In this document: piece after piece, positions 1 to 10,349 of the stretch
Layout of the letters: each line of letters opens with the position of its first letter
Numbering within the stretch: the stretch's first letter is position 1
Origin: Hordeum vulgare subsp. vulgare
Lineage: Eukaryota; Streptophyta; Magnoliopsida; Poales; Poaceae
Assembly: GCF_904849725.1 (NCBI RefSeq)
Contig: NC_058518.1
Span: 11,304,147 to 11,368,146 of the forward strand
DNA length: 64,000 nt
Direction: 5' to 3'
Notes under the pieces: generated by a model
Told to the model about the DNA's origin: nothing
The model's database searches: none
The model's input: the letters and a program-made list of their open reading frames with translations, nothing else
Made by a program: the position numbers and the translations under genes

Positions 1-124
1 TCCAAAATCACACAAGTAAAGTAGTACCACCAAACACAACATACCAAACGATTAGTTGGATAATCTTAGGAGTACTTTTTCGAAAAGCAAGGGCAAGGAT
101 GGAATTAAACCATACCATGATAGC

Positions 125-132
125 TATAAATA
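125..132 (+). promoter_or_regulatory. TATA box of C-hordein copy 1
   Basis: TATAAATA lies 105 bp before the ATG, the same spacing as in copy 3. The window opens only 229 bp upstream of the start codon, so the prolamin box and GCN4-like motif expected near -300 fall outside it. Bases 1-229 match the proximal promoters of copies 2-4 closely by eye. Confidence 0.8.
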
Positions 133-229
133 AACATGCACCATCATGGTTACCTTCCATCATCCAAACTTTACACACCAAGATCAGAAACATCTATTCC
201 AAGCAAGCAATAGTAACCAAAAATCCAAC

Positions 230-1489
230 ATGAAGACGTTCCTCACCTTTGTCCTCCTTGCCATGGCGATGAGCATCGTCACTACCGCTAGGCAGCTAAA
301 CCCTAGCCACCAAGAGTTGCAATCACCACAACAACCATTTCTGAAACAACAATCATATCTGCAACAACCATATCCACAACAACCATATCTACCGCAGCAA
401 CCATTCCCCACACCCCAACAATTTTTCCCCTATCTACCACAGCAAACATTTCCCCCATCCCAACAACCAAACCCCCTACAACCACAACAACCATTCCCCC
501 TGCAACCCCAACCACCACAACAACCTTTTCCTCAGTCCCAACAACCATTCAGCTGGCAACCACAACAACCATTTTCCCAGCCCCAACAACCAGTTCCCCA
601 ACAACCACAACAACCGTTCTCCCAGCAACCACAACAAATAATTCCCCAACAACCACAACAACCATTCCCCCAGCAACCCCAACAAATACATCAAACTTTT
701 CCTCAGCCCCAACAACCATTCCCATGGCAACCACAACAACCATTTCCCCGGCCCCAACAACCAAATCCCCAGCAACCACAACAACCTTTCCCCCGGCAAC
801 CACAACAAATAGTACCCCAGCAACCACAACAACCATTCCCTCAGCAACCACAACAACCTTTTCCTCAGCCCCAACAACCATTCTCTTGGCAACCACAACA
901 ACCATTTCTCCAGCCCCTACAACTATAGCCCCTGCAAGCACAACAACCATTCCCCTTGCAACCTCAACTACCATTTCCGCAACCCCAACAACCAATTGGA
1001 CAGCAACCAAAACAACCACTCCTGCAGCAACCACAACAAACAATTCCCCAGCAACCACAACAACCATTCCCCCTGCAGCCGCAACAACCATTCCCCCAAC
1101 AACCACAACAACCACTTCCCCAACAACCCCAACAAATAATTTCCCAGCAACCCCAACAACCATTCCCTCTACAACCTCAACAACCATTTCCCCAACCCCA
1201 ACCATTCCCCCAGGAGCAACCCCAACAAGCATTCCCCCTACAACCGCAACAACCATTCCCCGAGGAATCAGAACAAATAATTACCCAACAACCATTCCCT
1301 CTACAACCACAACAACTGTTCCCCCAGCAACCACAACAACCACTTCCCCAGCCCCAACAACCATTCCGCCAACTACCAAAATATATAATTCCCCAGCAAC
1401 CTCAACAACCATTCCTTCTGCAACCACACCAACCTCAGCAACCTTATGCACAACAAGACATCTGGAGTGATATAGCCCTCTTGGGCTAA
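230..1489 (+). pseudogene. Hor1: C-hordein copy 1, one in-frame stop
   Basis: This is a sulphur-poor prolamin, a seed-storage protein of the endosperm that enters the secretory pathway. The ATG at 230 was chosen because it starts the signal peptide [20 protein letters not shown]; the mature protein then begins RQLNPS, followed by octapeptide-like repeats rich in PQQPFPQQ and a tail ending IWSDIALLG. An upstream in-frame ATG at 146 lies in the leader and is unlikely to be the start. The frame spans 419 codons but is broken by one TAG at 926-928; everything else is in phase. If translated it gives a 232-residue truncated protein. The aligned codon in copy 2 is TTT, and copy 2 has its own stop two codons later, so the two lesions are independent. 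C-hordein rather than wheat omega-gliadin is inferred from the tail. A recent null allele or an assembly error at 926-928 is possible. Confidence 0.88.
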
Positions 1490-1564
1490 TGAAGCGAAAA
1501 GTTGTAATACTAGATGGGTGTATCATCGTTGTTTAGTCAATGAGTGTTCAGTGTAATGATCATA

Positions 1565-1570
1565 AATAAA
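1565..1570 (+). terminator. Poly(A) signal of copy 1
   Basis: AATAAA lies about 75 bp after the terminal stop codon, in a 3' UTR that is nearly identical in copies 2 and 3. Confidence 0.65.
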
Positions 1571-2356
1571 GTGATGTGCACCATCATGTGTAATCCCGAC
1601 CTATACTAGTTCAAGCATGAGAAAAAGGACAAAGAAAGTTCTTGTCACAAGGACAATGATGGTAATTTTTACATTCATGCCATATTTAGATTTTTTTCCC
1701 TAACTATAATTTGAGTCATATGCATTATCTACCTATTTATGAAGTGAAGCCCTATGAGCCAAACATAATTAATGGTTGTCAAACTTGGTTTGAATTTGAT
1801 TATTAGCAAATAAGGAGTATGAAGTAATTGCAAATTATCTCTTCGGTGGCTAGTCGTATGAACTGTGTGACTTTTGAAGTTATTCAAATGGTTCCTTTAA
1901 TGGACCGGTTGCTCATGTTAGAAAATATGGGCTTGCGCCGTATTGATTTCTTGCAAATGGACAATATGAAGGGATGATTGAATTTATTCCTTCTATTTCT
2001 CCTCCACATGTATTACGAGTTACTTAGAGAAGTTCCATTAGACTGATATGGTCCACTTGGTATAGCTACCCAATGGTCGGAAGCTTTTATTAAATTTGTG
2101 TTGGTCACACTAAAATTACATATATTATGGGTGTTGGAGATATGATGTTTTGTTTAAAACTTCAATCCTCCTTTATTCATTCGTAATAATTGTCGCATTG
2201 TTTACAACCACAGGGATAATGTCCTCAGGGGTAGACTGTAAGAAAAGATTAGGATGGGAAAATATATCCAATCTAGACAATTCATGTGTAAAGATGGTTG
2301 GTTTCCATATAACGGTGTTCATAAATTAAATGATTAAAGTCTAAGAGCGTTAATTA

Positions 2357-2581
2357 TCAGTCATCAAAAATAGCACTTGCAATGAACGACAAGCTCCCCT
2401 CTTTCACGGTAGTGATCAGTACTATATTATCCTCATTGCTCTCAAGTTTATTGCATCCGCTCATATGTGCAAGATTTAGACCAAACCTCAAGGATAGCGC
2501 TTCTACTGTAAAAGCATTATAACTCGAATCAACCTTCTCATTTGTAGCTACAATGAATTTCACATTGTTACCCTTTATCAC
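2357..2581 (-). pseudogene. RNase H-like (RVT_3 type) relic, unit 1
   Basis: The 74-codon antisense frame resembles the RNase H-like domain found at the end of plant non-LTR (LINE) reverse transcriptases and in their domesticated or orphan derivatives: an EALSLRFGL helix, a GCNKLE strand, then a DNI..ITT segment. The first catalytic strand is missing, so this is a fragment. The same relic sits at the same place after all four prolamin copies, which shows that it was part of the duplicated unit. No flanking reverse transcriptase is visible. The assignment rests on motif resemblance only. Confidence 0.5.
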
Positions 2582-3093
2582 CGCTCCGACAACACCCTGC
2601 TATTAGTCAAGGATCAAAAGATGCATCTATGATGAGTTTCGCATAATCTCTTCGAGATACTGTCTGCTTCACAATTTTCGTAACTCTAGGAATTATGATT
2701 GCTAACCTTCAAAATGTTTGCAAAAGTAGTGAATCCTAATTTTGGGGTTGTTGTATATTCAGCAATCTTCAACCATTAGACATTTACTGCTGCATGTATG
2801 AGACTATTCATCTTTTCGTCGAGGAAATGAGACTATTCATCTTGCTTTAGATAGAAACTTATGAATGCAACTGAATAAAACAAACAACATCTTGACTGTT
2901 GAAGCAAGTTGAATGACTAAAATTCTAGTATCATTCACTTTCTGTTGATAACCATGTACGGGTGACTGCTTGCGCAATTAACTCATTGCGAGCATCACGC
3001 GAGTAGGTCGACGCACATGCATTAGCATTGAGCACCGCCAGCGCTAGGGCTTCGATGAGGAATCATCCAGATGCGCCATGCCAGAGAAATGCG

Positions 3094-3284
3094 ACCTTTC
3101 TTCTCTACCTTTTCTTCTTCCTTCCCTTCACTTACTTCCCTTATCACTTCTCTTCATCCTCCTCTCCCTTCTCCCCATCATCTCCCTTTTTCCCCTCCAC
3201 TGTCCCTCTCTCCTCCTGCTTTTTCCTCCCCCCTCTCTTCGTTCTCTTGTTCTTTCACTTCTTTTTCCTCTCTCTCACTGTCGG
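3094..3284 (+). repeat. CT-rich low-complexity tract
   Basis: About 190 bp made mostly of C and T. It generates spurious Ser/Pro/Leu/Phe-rich open frames. A homologous tract follows copy 2 at 30665-30847. Confidence 0.7.
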
Positions 3285-3501
3285 GTACCTGTATGTAGGC
3301 AGGAACGGAGCCGTCAGATCCCATCATGCAAGCTCACGCCAGTCGAGCGCATGCGTGACTTTATCATTTTCTTGCCTTGAAAGTAATATATATCATAAAG
3401 ATCCATAAACTAACAACAGATGCGCAATTCAAAGTGTGAGAAAAGAGCAAACTTATAACTTCTCCTATCTGTTATTATTCAACTTGATATCCTATTACAT
3501 T

Positions 3502-3690
3502 CAGCTGGCTAATCCCGCCCCCTCGGGCCGGTTGGCCACAAGCGGCCCATCCAGCAACCTTGTGGCAGGACGGATGGCGACATTCGGCTCGGTCGGTTGG
3601 TCCCCCTTGGCCGGATGGCCACAAAATACCCGCCTGGCCGACGCACGGCGAGTCGGCTCGCAACATCCGTCCATTCAGGGCCCGTCCCAT
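3502..3690 (+). repeat. Repeat A, first copy, part 1
   Basis: This GC-rich segment matches 23698-23845. The first copy of repeat A is split into three pieces (3502-3690, 11968-12156, 22889-23280) by Gypsy elements E1 and E4. Its left edge is a clean junction with the copy 1 downstream spacer. Confidence 0.7.
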
Positions 3691-3755
3691 GTTTGTGAGA
3701 CCTACTTGGATAGATGTTGATCTCTCCTCCCCGGCAACGGCGCCAGAAATACTTC
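3691..3755 (-). repeat. Duplicated leader fragment left of the E1 3' LTR
   Basis: This piece matches 10285-10349, the leader between the E1 5' LTR and gag, including a perfect tRNA-Asp primer-binding site at 3728-3745. A leader does not belong outside a 3' LTR, so a neighbouring element copy must have been joined here by LTR-LTR recombination and then lost. Confidence 0.75.
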
Positions 3756-5375
3756 TGATGTCAGCTGTGCTTCCCTGGTAACGACGACAGGAATAGTCAT
3801 GTCGACGGCACCAGGAATCCTTCTGCTGCGGCTACGCCTTACGGGACTTCCTAGGCAAATATGCAAAGGATTTCCCCCGTGGCCTTGGAGCCTTGCGTTG
3901 GTGTTCCCTCGAAGCGTAAAGGGTGATGTAGCACAGCGGTGGTATGTATTTCCCTCAGTTTGACAACCAAGGTATCGATCCAGTGGAGGATTATCACAAG
4001 ATCCTGCACAAACACAAAAAACTTGCTCCCAACGCTGTGAAAGGGTTGTCAATCCCTTATAGATTGTTCGCCAAGTGAGAACTGAAAGCAACAAAGTAAC
4101 AAAGCAAAGTAAAAGCGGAGGTGTAAACGATAGATGTGAATAGACCTGGGGGCCGTAGTGTTTACTAGTGGCTTCTCTCATGAAAGCAAGTAGACGGTGG
4201 GTGAACAAATTACTGTCGAGTAGTTGATAGAACCGCGCAAAGTCGTGATGTCATCTATGACAATGATTATATCTATAGGCATCACGTCCAAAACAAGTAG
4301 ACCGATATTGTCTGCATCTACTACTATTACTCCACACGTCGACCGCTATTGAGCATGCATCTAGTGTATTAAGTCCAAAAGAACAGAGTAACGCCTTAAT
4401 TAAGCCAGATGACATGATGTAGATGGACAATCTCATATCAACGACAGATCCCACCTTGTTACCCTTGATGGCAACTATTAATGTGTGCCTTTCTGCCCCT
4501 ACTATCACTGGGAAAGGTCACCACATGGTAGAGCCCAAAACCAAGCACTTCTCCCATTGGAAGAATCATAGATCTAGTTGGCCAAACAAAACCAAAGACT
4601 CGGAGGGACTTACAAGGATATCAAATCATGCATATAAGAAATCAGCAAAGACTCAAATATATATCATAGATAATCTGATCACAAATCCACAATTCATCGG
4701 ATCTCGACAAACACACCGCCAAAGAAGATTACATCGGATAGATCTCCATGAAGATCATGGAGAACTTTGTATTGAAGATCCGAGAGAGAGAAGAAGCCAT
4801 CTAGCTACTAACTACGGACTCGTAGGTCTGTCGTGAAGTACTGACGAGTCGTTGGAGGGGCGATGATGATGATGAAGAAGTCCTCCAACTCCAAAGTCCC
4901 CTCCGGCAGGGCCCCGGGAAGGGTCTCCACATGAGATCTCGCGGAAACGGAAGCTTGCGGCGGCGGAAAAGTATTTTCGAGGCTCCCCTGATTTTTTGTT
5001 GTATTTTAGGGAATATATAGGCCAAAGATCTAGGTCAGGGGGCGCTCAGGTAGGCCACAAGCCCTGCCACAGCCGCCTCCCCCTGGTGGCGGAGTGGGGG
5101 CTTGTGGGCTCCCTGGAGCCCACCTGGCTTGGCTCACAGGCCCCCTGATCTTCTTCCGTTCGGGAAAAAATCATTTCGGGGATTTTATTCCGTTTGGAGT
5201 CCGTTCTAAAATCAGATCTAAAAAGAGCCAAAAAGACAGAAAAAGAGGAATTGGCAATTGGCACTGAATTAATAAGTTAGTCCCAAAAAAATATAAAAGG
5301 TACATAAAACATCCAAAGATGACAAGATAACAGCATGAAACCATCAAAAATTATAGATACGTTTGAGACGTATCA
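3756..5375 (-). repeat. E1 3' LTR
   Basis: The 1620-bp LTR runs from TGATGTCAGC to GACGTATCA in plus reading and pairs with 10350-11967. It contains a GC-rich inverted repeat near 5051-5112. Its left end carries a degenerate copy of the primer-binding site at 3772-3789. Confidence 0.85.
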
Positions 5376-5376
5376 A

Positions 5377-5391
5377 GCATCCCCAAGCTTA
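5377..5391 (-). other. E1 polypurine tract
   Basis: GCATCCCCAAGCTTA (a purine-rich TAAGCTTGGGGATGC on the element strand) abuts the 3' LTR, as expected for the primer of plus-strand DNA synthesis. Near copies recur at 7330-7344 and 7384-7398. Confidence 0.75.
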
Positions 5392-8042
5392 ACTCCTGCT
5401 CGTCCTCGAGTAGGGAAGTGATAAAGAATGAATTTTTGATGCTTTCATGCTACCTAGCATAGATGTCCTTTGTAACTCCTCTTATGTGACGTGAAAGTTC
5501 AGATCCATTAGATTCAAAACAATAGTTTGCTATTGACGTGGAAACAATAATACTTCAAGCAAACTAGCAAGGTAATCATGAACTTTCAAAATAACAAGGC
5601 CAAAAGAAAGTTATCCCTACAAAAGCATATAGTCTGGCTATGCTCTATCATCATTGCACAACGAATTTAAATCATGCACAACCCCGGTATTGGCCAAGTA
5701 ATTGTTTCACACCTTTACTTTCTCAAACCTTTTCAACTCTCACGCAATACATGAGCGTGAGCCATGGTTTATAGCACTATAGATGGTGTGGAGTGTGGTG
5801 GAGGTTGCAAGACAAAAAAGGAGAAGATAGTCACATTAACTAGGCATATCAATGAGCTATGGAGATGCTCATAAATAGATATCAATGTGAATGAGTAGGG
5901 ATTTCCATACAAATGATGCACTAGAGCTACGAGTAAGTGAAACCTCTTAAAGAAAACTAGTGTGTGTGCATCCAACTTGCTTGCTCACGAAGACCTAAGG
6001 CAATTTTGAGGAAGCCTATCATTGGAATATACAAGCCAAGTTATATAACGAAAATTTCCCACTAGCTATATGGTGGTGACAGAACGAGAGACTCTCAATC
6101 ATGAAGATCATGGTGCTTAATATGCACAAGTGTGGAAAAAGTGGTAGCATTGTCCCTTCTCTCTTTTTCTCTCATTTATTTTGGTGGGCTCTTTGGCCTC
6201 TTTTTTTGGTTGGCTTCTTTGGCCTCTTTTATTTCCTCACATGGGACAATGCTTCATTAATGATGATCATAACACTTTCAACTCAAAACTTAGAGCAACA
6301 ATGACTCTATATGGAATGCCTTCGGTAGTGTACCGTGGCAATGATCTAGCATGGCATAGACATTAATGGAAACATTATGCTAGCTATCTTGCGATCATGC
6401 AATGGAAATGTAGACGTGGTGGCACATGTCATGGTGGTAGTTGCATGGCAATATATCTCGGAATGACTTTGAAAGAGCATGGTAGTTAGGTATGGTGGAT
6501 GTTCTGATGGAGGCTAATGGTGGGTTTTGTGCACCGGCGGAAGTTGCACGGCACTAAAGAAGATAGTGATGGTGGAAGGTGAAAGTGCATCTTAACCATG
6601 GACTCAACATTAGTCATGAAGAACTCATATACTTGTTGCAAAAGTTTTATTAGTAATTGAAACAAAGAATTCAACGCATACTCCTAGGGGAAGGGTTGGT
6701 AGGTATAAACCATCGCGCGATCCCGACCGCCATGCAAAGGATGACAATCAATAGACTAATCATGCTCAGATTTCATCACATAGCGGTTCACCATACGTGC
6801 ATGCTACGGGAATCACTAACTTCAACACAAGTATTTCTAGATCCAGAACACCTTACTAGCATGACTTTAATATTACCATAACCACAACTCAAAACTAATT
6901 GAGATAAATCAAACTTCTCTAACTATTCAATGCACATGAAGGTGGAAGTTTTCGTATCCCTTTGGATAACTACCCGTTTTGAGTCTACTTTCAAAACATA
7001 GATACACTACCAAGCCACGCACCGCTGTGCTCTAAAATATATAAGTGATGCACACAGAGCAAAAGTATCTAGCTCAAAAGATATAAGTGAAGCACATGTG
7101 AGCTGAATTGTCTACCAAAAGATATAAGTGAAGCTCGACAAAATCACAGTGAGTGCATGTCTCTCTCTCTCTAGGTGTGCAGCAAGGATGATTGTGACAC
7201 AACAAAAATAAAAGACTCCTACGATACAAGACACTCCAAGCAAAAACACATAACATGTGGTGAATAAAAATATAGCCCCAAGTAACATTATCGATGGATT
7301 GAAGACGAGAGAGGGGATGCCTTCCCGGGGCATCCCCAAGCTTAGGCTTTTACGGAATCCTTGAATCTCTTGGGGTGCCTTGGGCATCCCCAAGCTTGAG
7401 CTCTTTCCACTCATTATCTCTTTCACCATAAGAACTTCACCCAAAACTTGAAAACTTCACAACACGAAACTTAAACAGAAACTCATGATAACATTAGTAT
7501 GAGAAAGCAAACCACCAGTTCCTTAGGTACTGTAGAAAACTTAAATTATACATAGGCTTATGTTGGGTTACTGTATTTTCAATCTTCCATGGCTAATACC
7601 CCCCAATACTATCCATAGTTTCATCAAAATAAGCAACCAACACAACAAAAACAGAATATGTTAACAGCAGACCAGTCTGTAGCAATCTGTATATTGCGTA
7701 TACCTCTGGTACTTCAAAAATTCTGAAAACTTACGACAGTCTGAAGAATTTGCATAGCAATCAGCAGCAAAAAGAATGAACTCAAAAGCTCTTACAGAAA
7801 AAAAAATCTTTTCGTGAGCAGAAAGTTTCTGTCTTTTGCAGCATGACCAAACGATCATTCCCAAGACTAATCATAACGGTTTTGCTTGGCACAAACGCAA
7901 AAAGAAACACAAAAAACACAATCATAACAGAATTATGAAAGTGTGGAAAACACAAAACAGAAAGAAAAAGGATAGATTCGTTGGGTTGCCTCCCAACAAG
8001 CGCTTTTGTTTAACGCCCTTAGTTAGGCGAAAGGTGATGGAA
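5392..8042 (-). other. Non-coding 3' region of E1
   Basis: About 2.65 kb lies between the protease and the polypurine tract, where pol or env would be in an autonomous element. I see no long frame related to reverse transcriptase or integrase. It contains a short CT microsatellite near 7160 and two internal polypurine-tract-like motifs (7330-7344, 7384-7398). The whole region aligns with 41038-43707 in E3, so it belongs to the family and is not a private deletion scar. Confidence 0.7.
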
Positions 8043-10118
8043 TCACGTATAGTCATCTTTGGTGCTCAAACCATAAGTAGCCCTCTTCATAGATTCATAA
8101 GGCAATCTTATTTTATTTCTAGGAAAGTGCTCCATGCCCTTCTTTAAAGGAAATTGAAATCTAATGTTCTCTTCCTTCATATCGATGATAGCACCAATAG
8201 TCCTTTGGAAAGGTCTACCAAGAATAGTGGGACATGAAGGGTTGCAATCTATGTCAAGTACAATGAAATCCACGGGTACATAGTTCTTATTTGCAACAAT
8301 AAGAACATCATCGATCCTTCCCATGGGTTTCTTGACAGTAGAATCCGCAAGATGCAAATTAAGAGAACACTCTTCAATCTCATGAAAACCAAGAATATCA
8401 CATAAAGACTTTGGAATCGCGGAAACACTAGCACCCAAATCACACAAAGCATTGCACTCATAGTTTTTGATCTTGATTTTGATAGTAGGTTCCCACTCAT
8501 CATGAAGTTTTCTAGGTATAGAGACTTCTAGTTCGAGCTTCTCTTGAAGAGATTTCATCATAGCATCTACGATATGCGCGGGAAAGGCTTTGCTTTGGCT
8601 ATAAGCATTTGGAGAGTTTGCAATGGATTGCATCAAAGAAATGCATTCAAACAAGGAGCAATTATCATAATTGAATTCCTTGAAATCCAAAGTGGGAGTT
8701 TCATTACTATCCAAAATTTTGACTTCTTCTACTCCACTCTCCACACCTTTATCATCAAGATGGGTGGACTCCGAATCATTGGGGCGTTTTTCAACCCAAG
8801 TGGATTCATATCCAGGCCCTACATAAATAGGTTTGACACACGAAAACAAAGATTAAAGAGGAGACACACCAAGCACTTTAAGATCTTCGTGATTTGCATC
8901 ACTAGAACGCACCCTTTTAAACCATTCATGCCTAGCGCGAATTTGGGTGGTTCTTTCTTTGCTCTCATTCATGGAGACACGCATAGCTTTCAAAGTTTCA
9001 TCCAAGTTGACCTTGGGAGGAGCGCATCTAACTTTCAAAGCATCAATATCACAAGACATCCTATCAATGCTCTTAGCCAAATCGTCAATTTTGAGTAGTC
9101 TTTCCTCTATGGACGCATTGCAAATCTTTTGAGAGTTAATGAACTCTTTGATATTACTCTCTAAATAAGAGGGTAATTTGTTGTGATTTCCATAAGTGTT
9201 GTTGTAGGAACTGCCATAATTGTTAGAGGAGTTACTAGGAAAAGGCCTAGGAACATAGTTTCCTCTAAAAGCATTGTTGTTGCCAAAATTGTTCGTACCA
9301 ACAAAATTCACGTCCAAACTAGCGTTGCTACTCTCAATCAAAGAAGATAGTGGCAAGTCATTAGGATCTACGGTAGCATTTCTACTAGCAACCAAATTCA
9401 TCAACTCGTCCATCTTAGCACTGAGCGAGTTAATTTCTTCTATAGTGTGCACCTTTTTGCTAGCAGGCGACCTTTCAGTGTGCCACTGAGAGTAGTTGGT
9501 CATGATATTGTCTAGGAGTTTTGTAGCGTCTCCTAACGTGATTTCCATGAACGTTCCACCTGAGGCGGAGTCCAAGATATTGCGAGAAGCGAAATTCAAG
9601 CCAGCGTAAAAGATTTGTATAATCATCCACAAACTCAAGCCATGAGCGGGACAATTTCTAATCATAAGCTTCATCCTCTCCCAAGATTGTGCAACGTGTT
9701 CATGATCAAGTTGCTTGAAATTCATGATATCGTTGCGTAAGGAGATGATCTTAGCCGGTGGAAAATACTTGGATATGTAAGCATCTTTGCAATTATCCCA
9801 AGAATCGATACTATTTTTAGGCAAAGAAGAAAACCAAGTTTTTGCGCGATCTCGCAACGAGAAAGGAAAAAGTTTCAACTTAATCACGTCATTATCCACA
9901 TCTCTTTTATTTTGCATATCACAAAGCTCAATGAAGGTATTGAGATGGGATGCGGCATCTTCACTAGGAAGGCCAGAGAATTTCTCTTTCATAACAAGAT
10001 TCAGCAAAGCTGCGTTGATTTCATACGATTCCGCACTAGTCGTGGGAGCAATCAGAGTACTAATAAAATCATTATTATTACTGCTCGAGAAGTCGCAAAG
10101 TTTGGTGTTTTCAGCCAT
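8043..10118 (-). pseudogene. E1 gag-protease polyprotein, one stop
   Basis: The start ATG at 10118 (MAENTKLCDF) is chosen because the same start is kept in E3; the open frame upstream of it is hydrophobic leader read-through. The first part holds an Athila-type retrotransposon gag domain (RDRAKTWF, WERMKLMIRNCPAHGL, and LDSASGGTF motifs). The second part holds an aspartic protease with the active-site motif DLGASVSAIP and a downstream ILGRPF. No CCHC zinc knuckle is visible. A single TAA at 8853-8855 separates the two parts in the same frame; E3 has a GAA codon there, so this is a mutation and not a programmed stop. The protein ends after the protease without reverse transcriptase. Confidence 0.85.
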
Positions 10119-10321
10119 GATGACTTCAACAAACAAACAAGCACACAAGAAAGCAAGAAAACCGGCAAAGGGAAACGACAAAGTCAAAAAAGGCGAAGGA
10201 GAAAGGCAAATGAAAACGACAAATGTGAAGTGGGGGAGAGGAAAACGAGAGGCAACTGGCAACAAAAGTAAATTCAAGAGATGAGTTTGTGAGACCTACT
10301 TGGATAGATGTTGATCTCTCC

Positions 10322-10339
10322 TCCCTGGCAACGGCGCCA
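10322..10339 (-). other. E1 primer-binding site (tRNA-Asp type)
   Basis: TCCCTGGCAACGGCGCCA matches the 3' end of plant tRNA-Asp(GUC) including CCA, with one mismatch. It lies 10 bp from the 5' LTR. Confidence 0.75.
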
Positions 10340-10349
10340 GAAATACTTC

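Larger units (their letters stand above)
1571..3501. other. Shared 3' block of copy 1
   Basis: This AT-rich spacer matches the region after copy 2 (29152-31071) almost base for base, and more weakly the regions after copies 3 and 4. It holds the antisense RNase H-like relic and a CT-rich tract listed separately. The match to copy 2 ends at TATTACATT (to 3501), where repeat A begins here but spacer continues after copy 2. No other gene is visible. Confidence 0.75.

Noticed and set aside
184..1256. Long antisense frames (Leu/Trp-rich and Val/Met-rich) over the prolamin copies
   Set aside because: They arise because the CAA/CCA/CAG repeat has no stops in several frames. They recur at all four copies, have extreme composition, and match no family.
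724..1470. Thr-rich + strand frame of 248 codons in copy 1, and similar frames in copies 2-4
   Set aside because: It is the shifted reading of the Gln/Pro repeat (CAA read as ACA). It has no signal or start context and is broken differently in each copy.
300..1480. Regular short repeats that could suggest a CRISPR array
   Set aside because: The repeats are codons of the octapeptide PQQPFPQQ motif without spacers, in a plant genome.
3028..3408. Ser/Phe/Pro-rich frame of 126 codons
   Set aside because: It is a product of the CT-rich tract. Its paralogue at 30596-30975 shifts frame.
3728..3745. tRNA-Asp gene fragment
   Set aside because: Only the 18-nt 3' end matches, always beside LTRs; it is a primer-binding site.
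3702..4836. Frames of 85-168 codons in LTRs (also 10445-10816, 11073-11426, 32389-32742, 39706-40211)
   Set aside because: They lie inside LTRs on both strands, differ between copies of the same LTR and show no domain.
8853..8855. Programmed stop between E1 gag and protease
   Set aside because: E3 has a sense GAA codon at the same place, so the stop looks like a private mutation.
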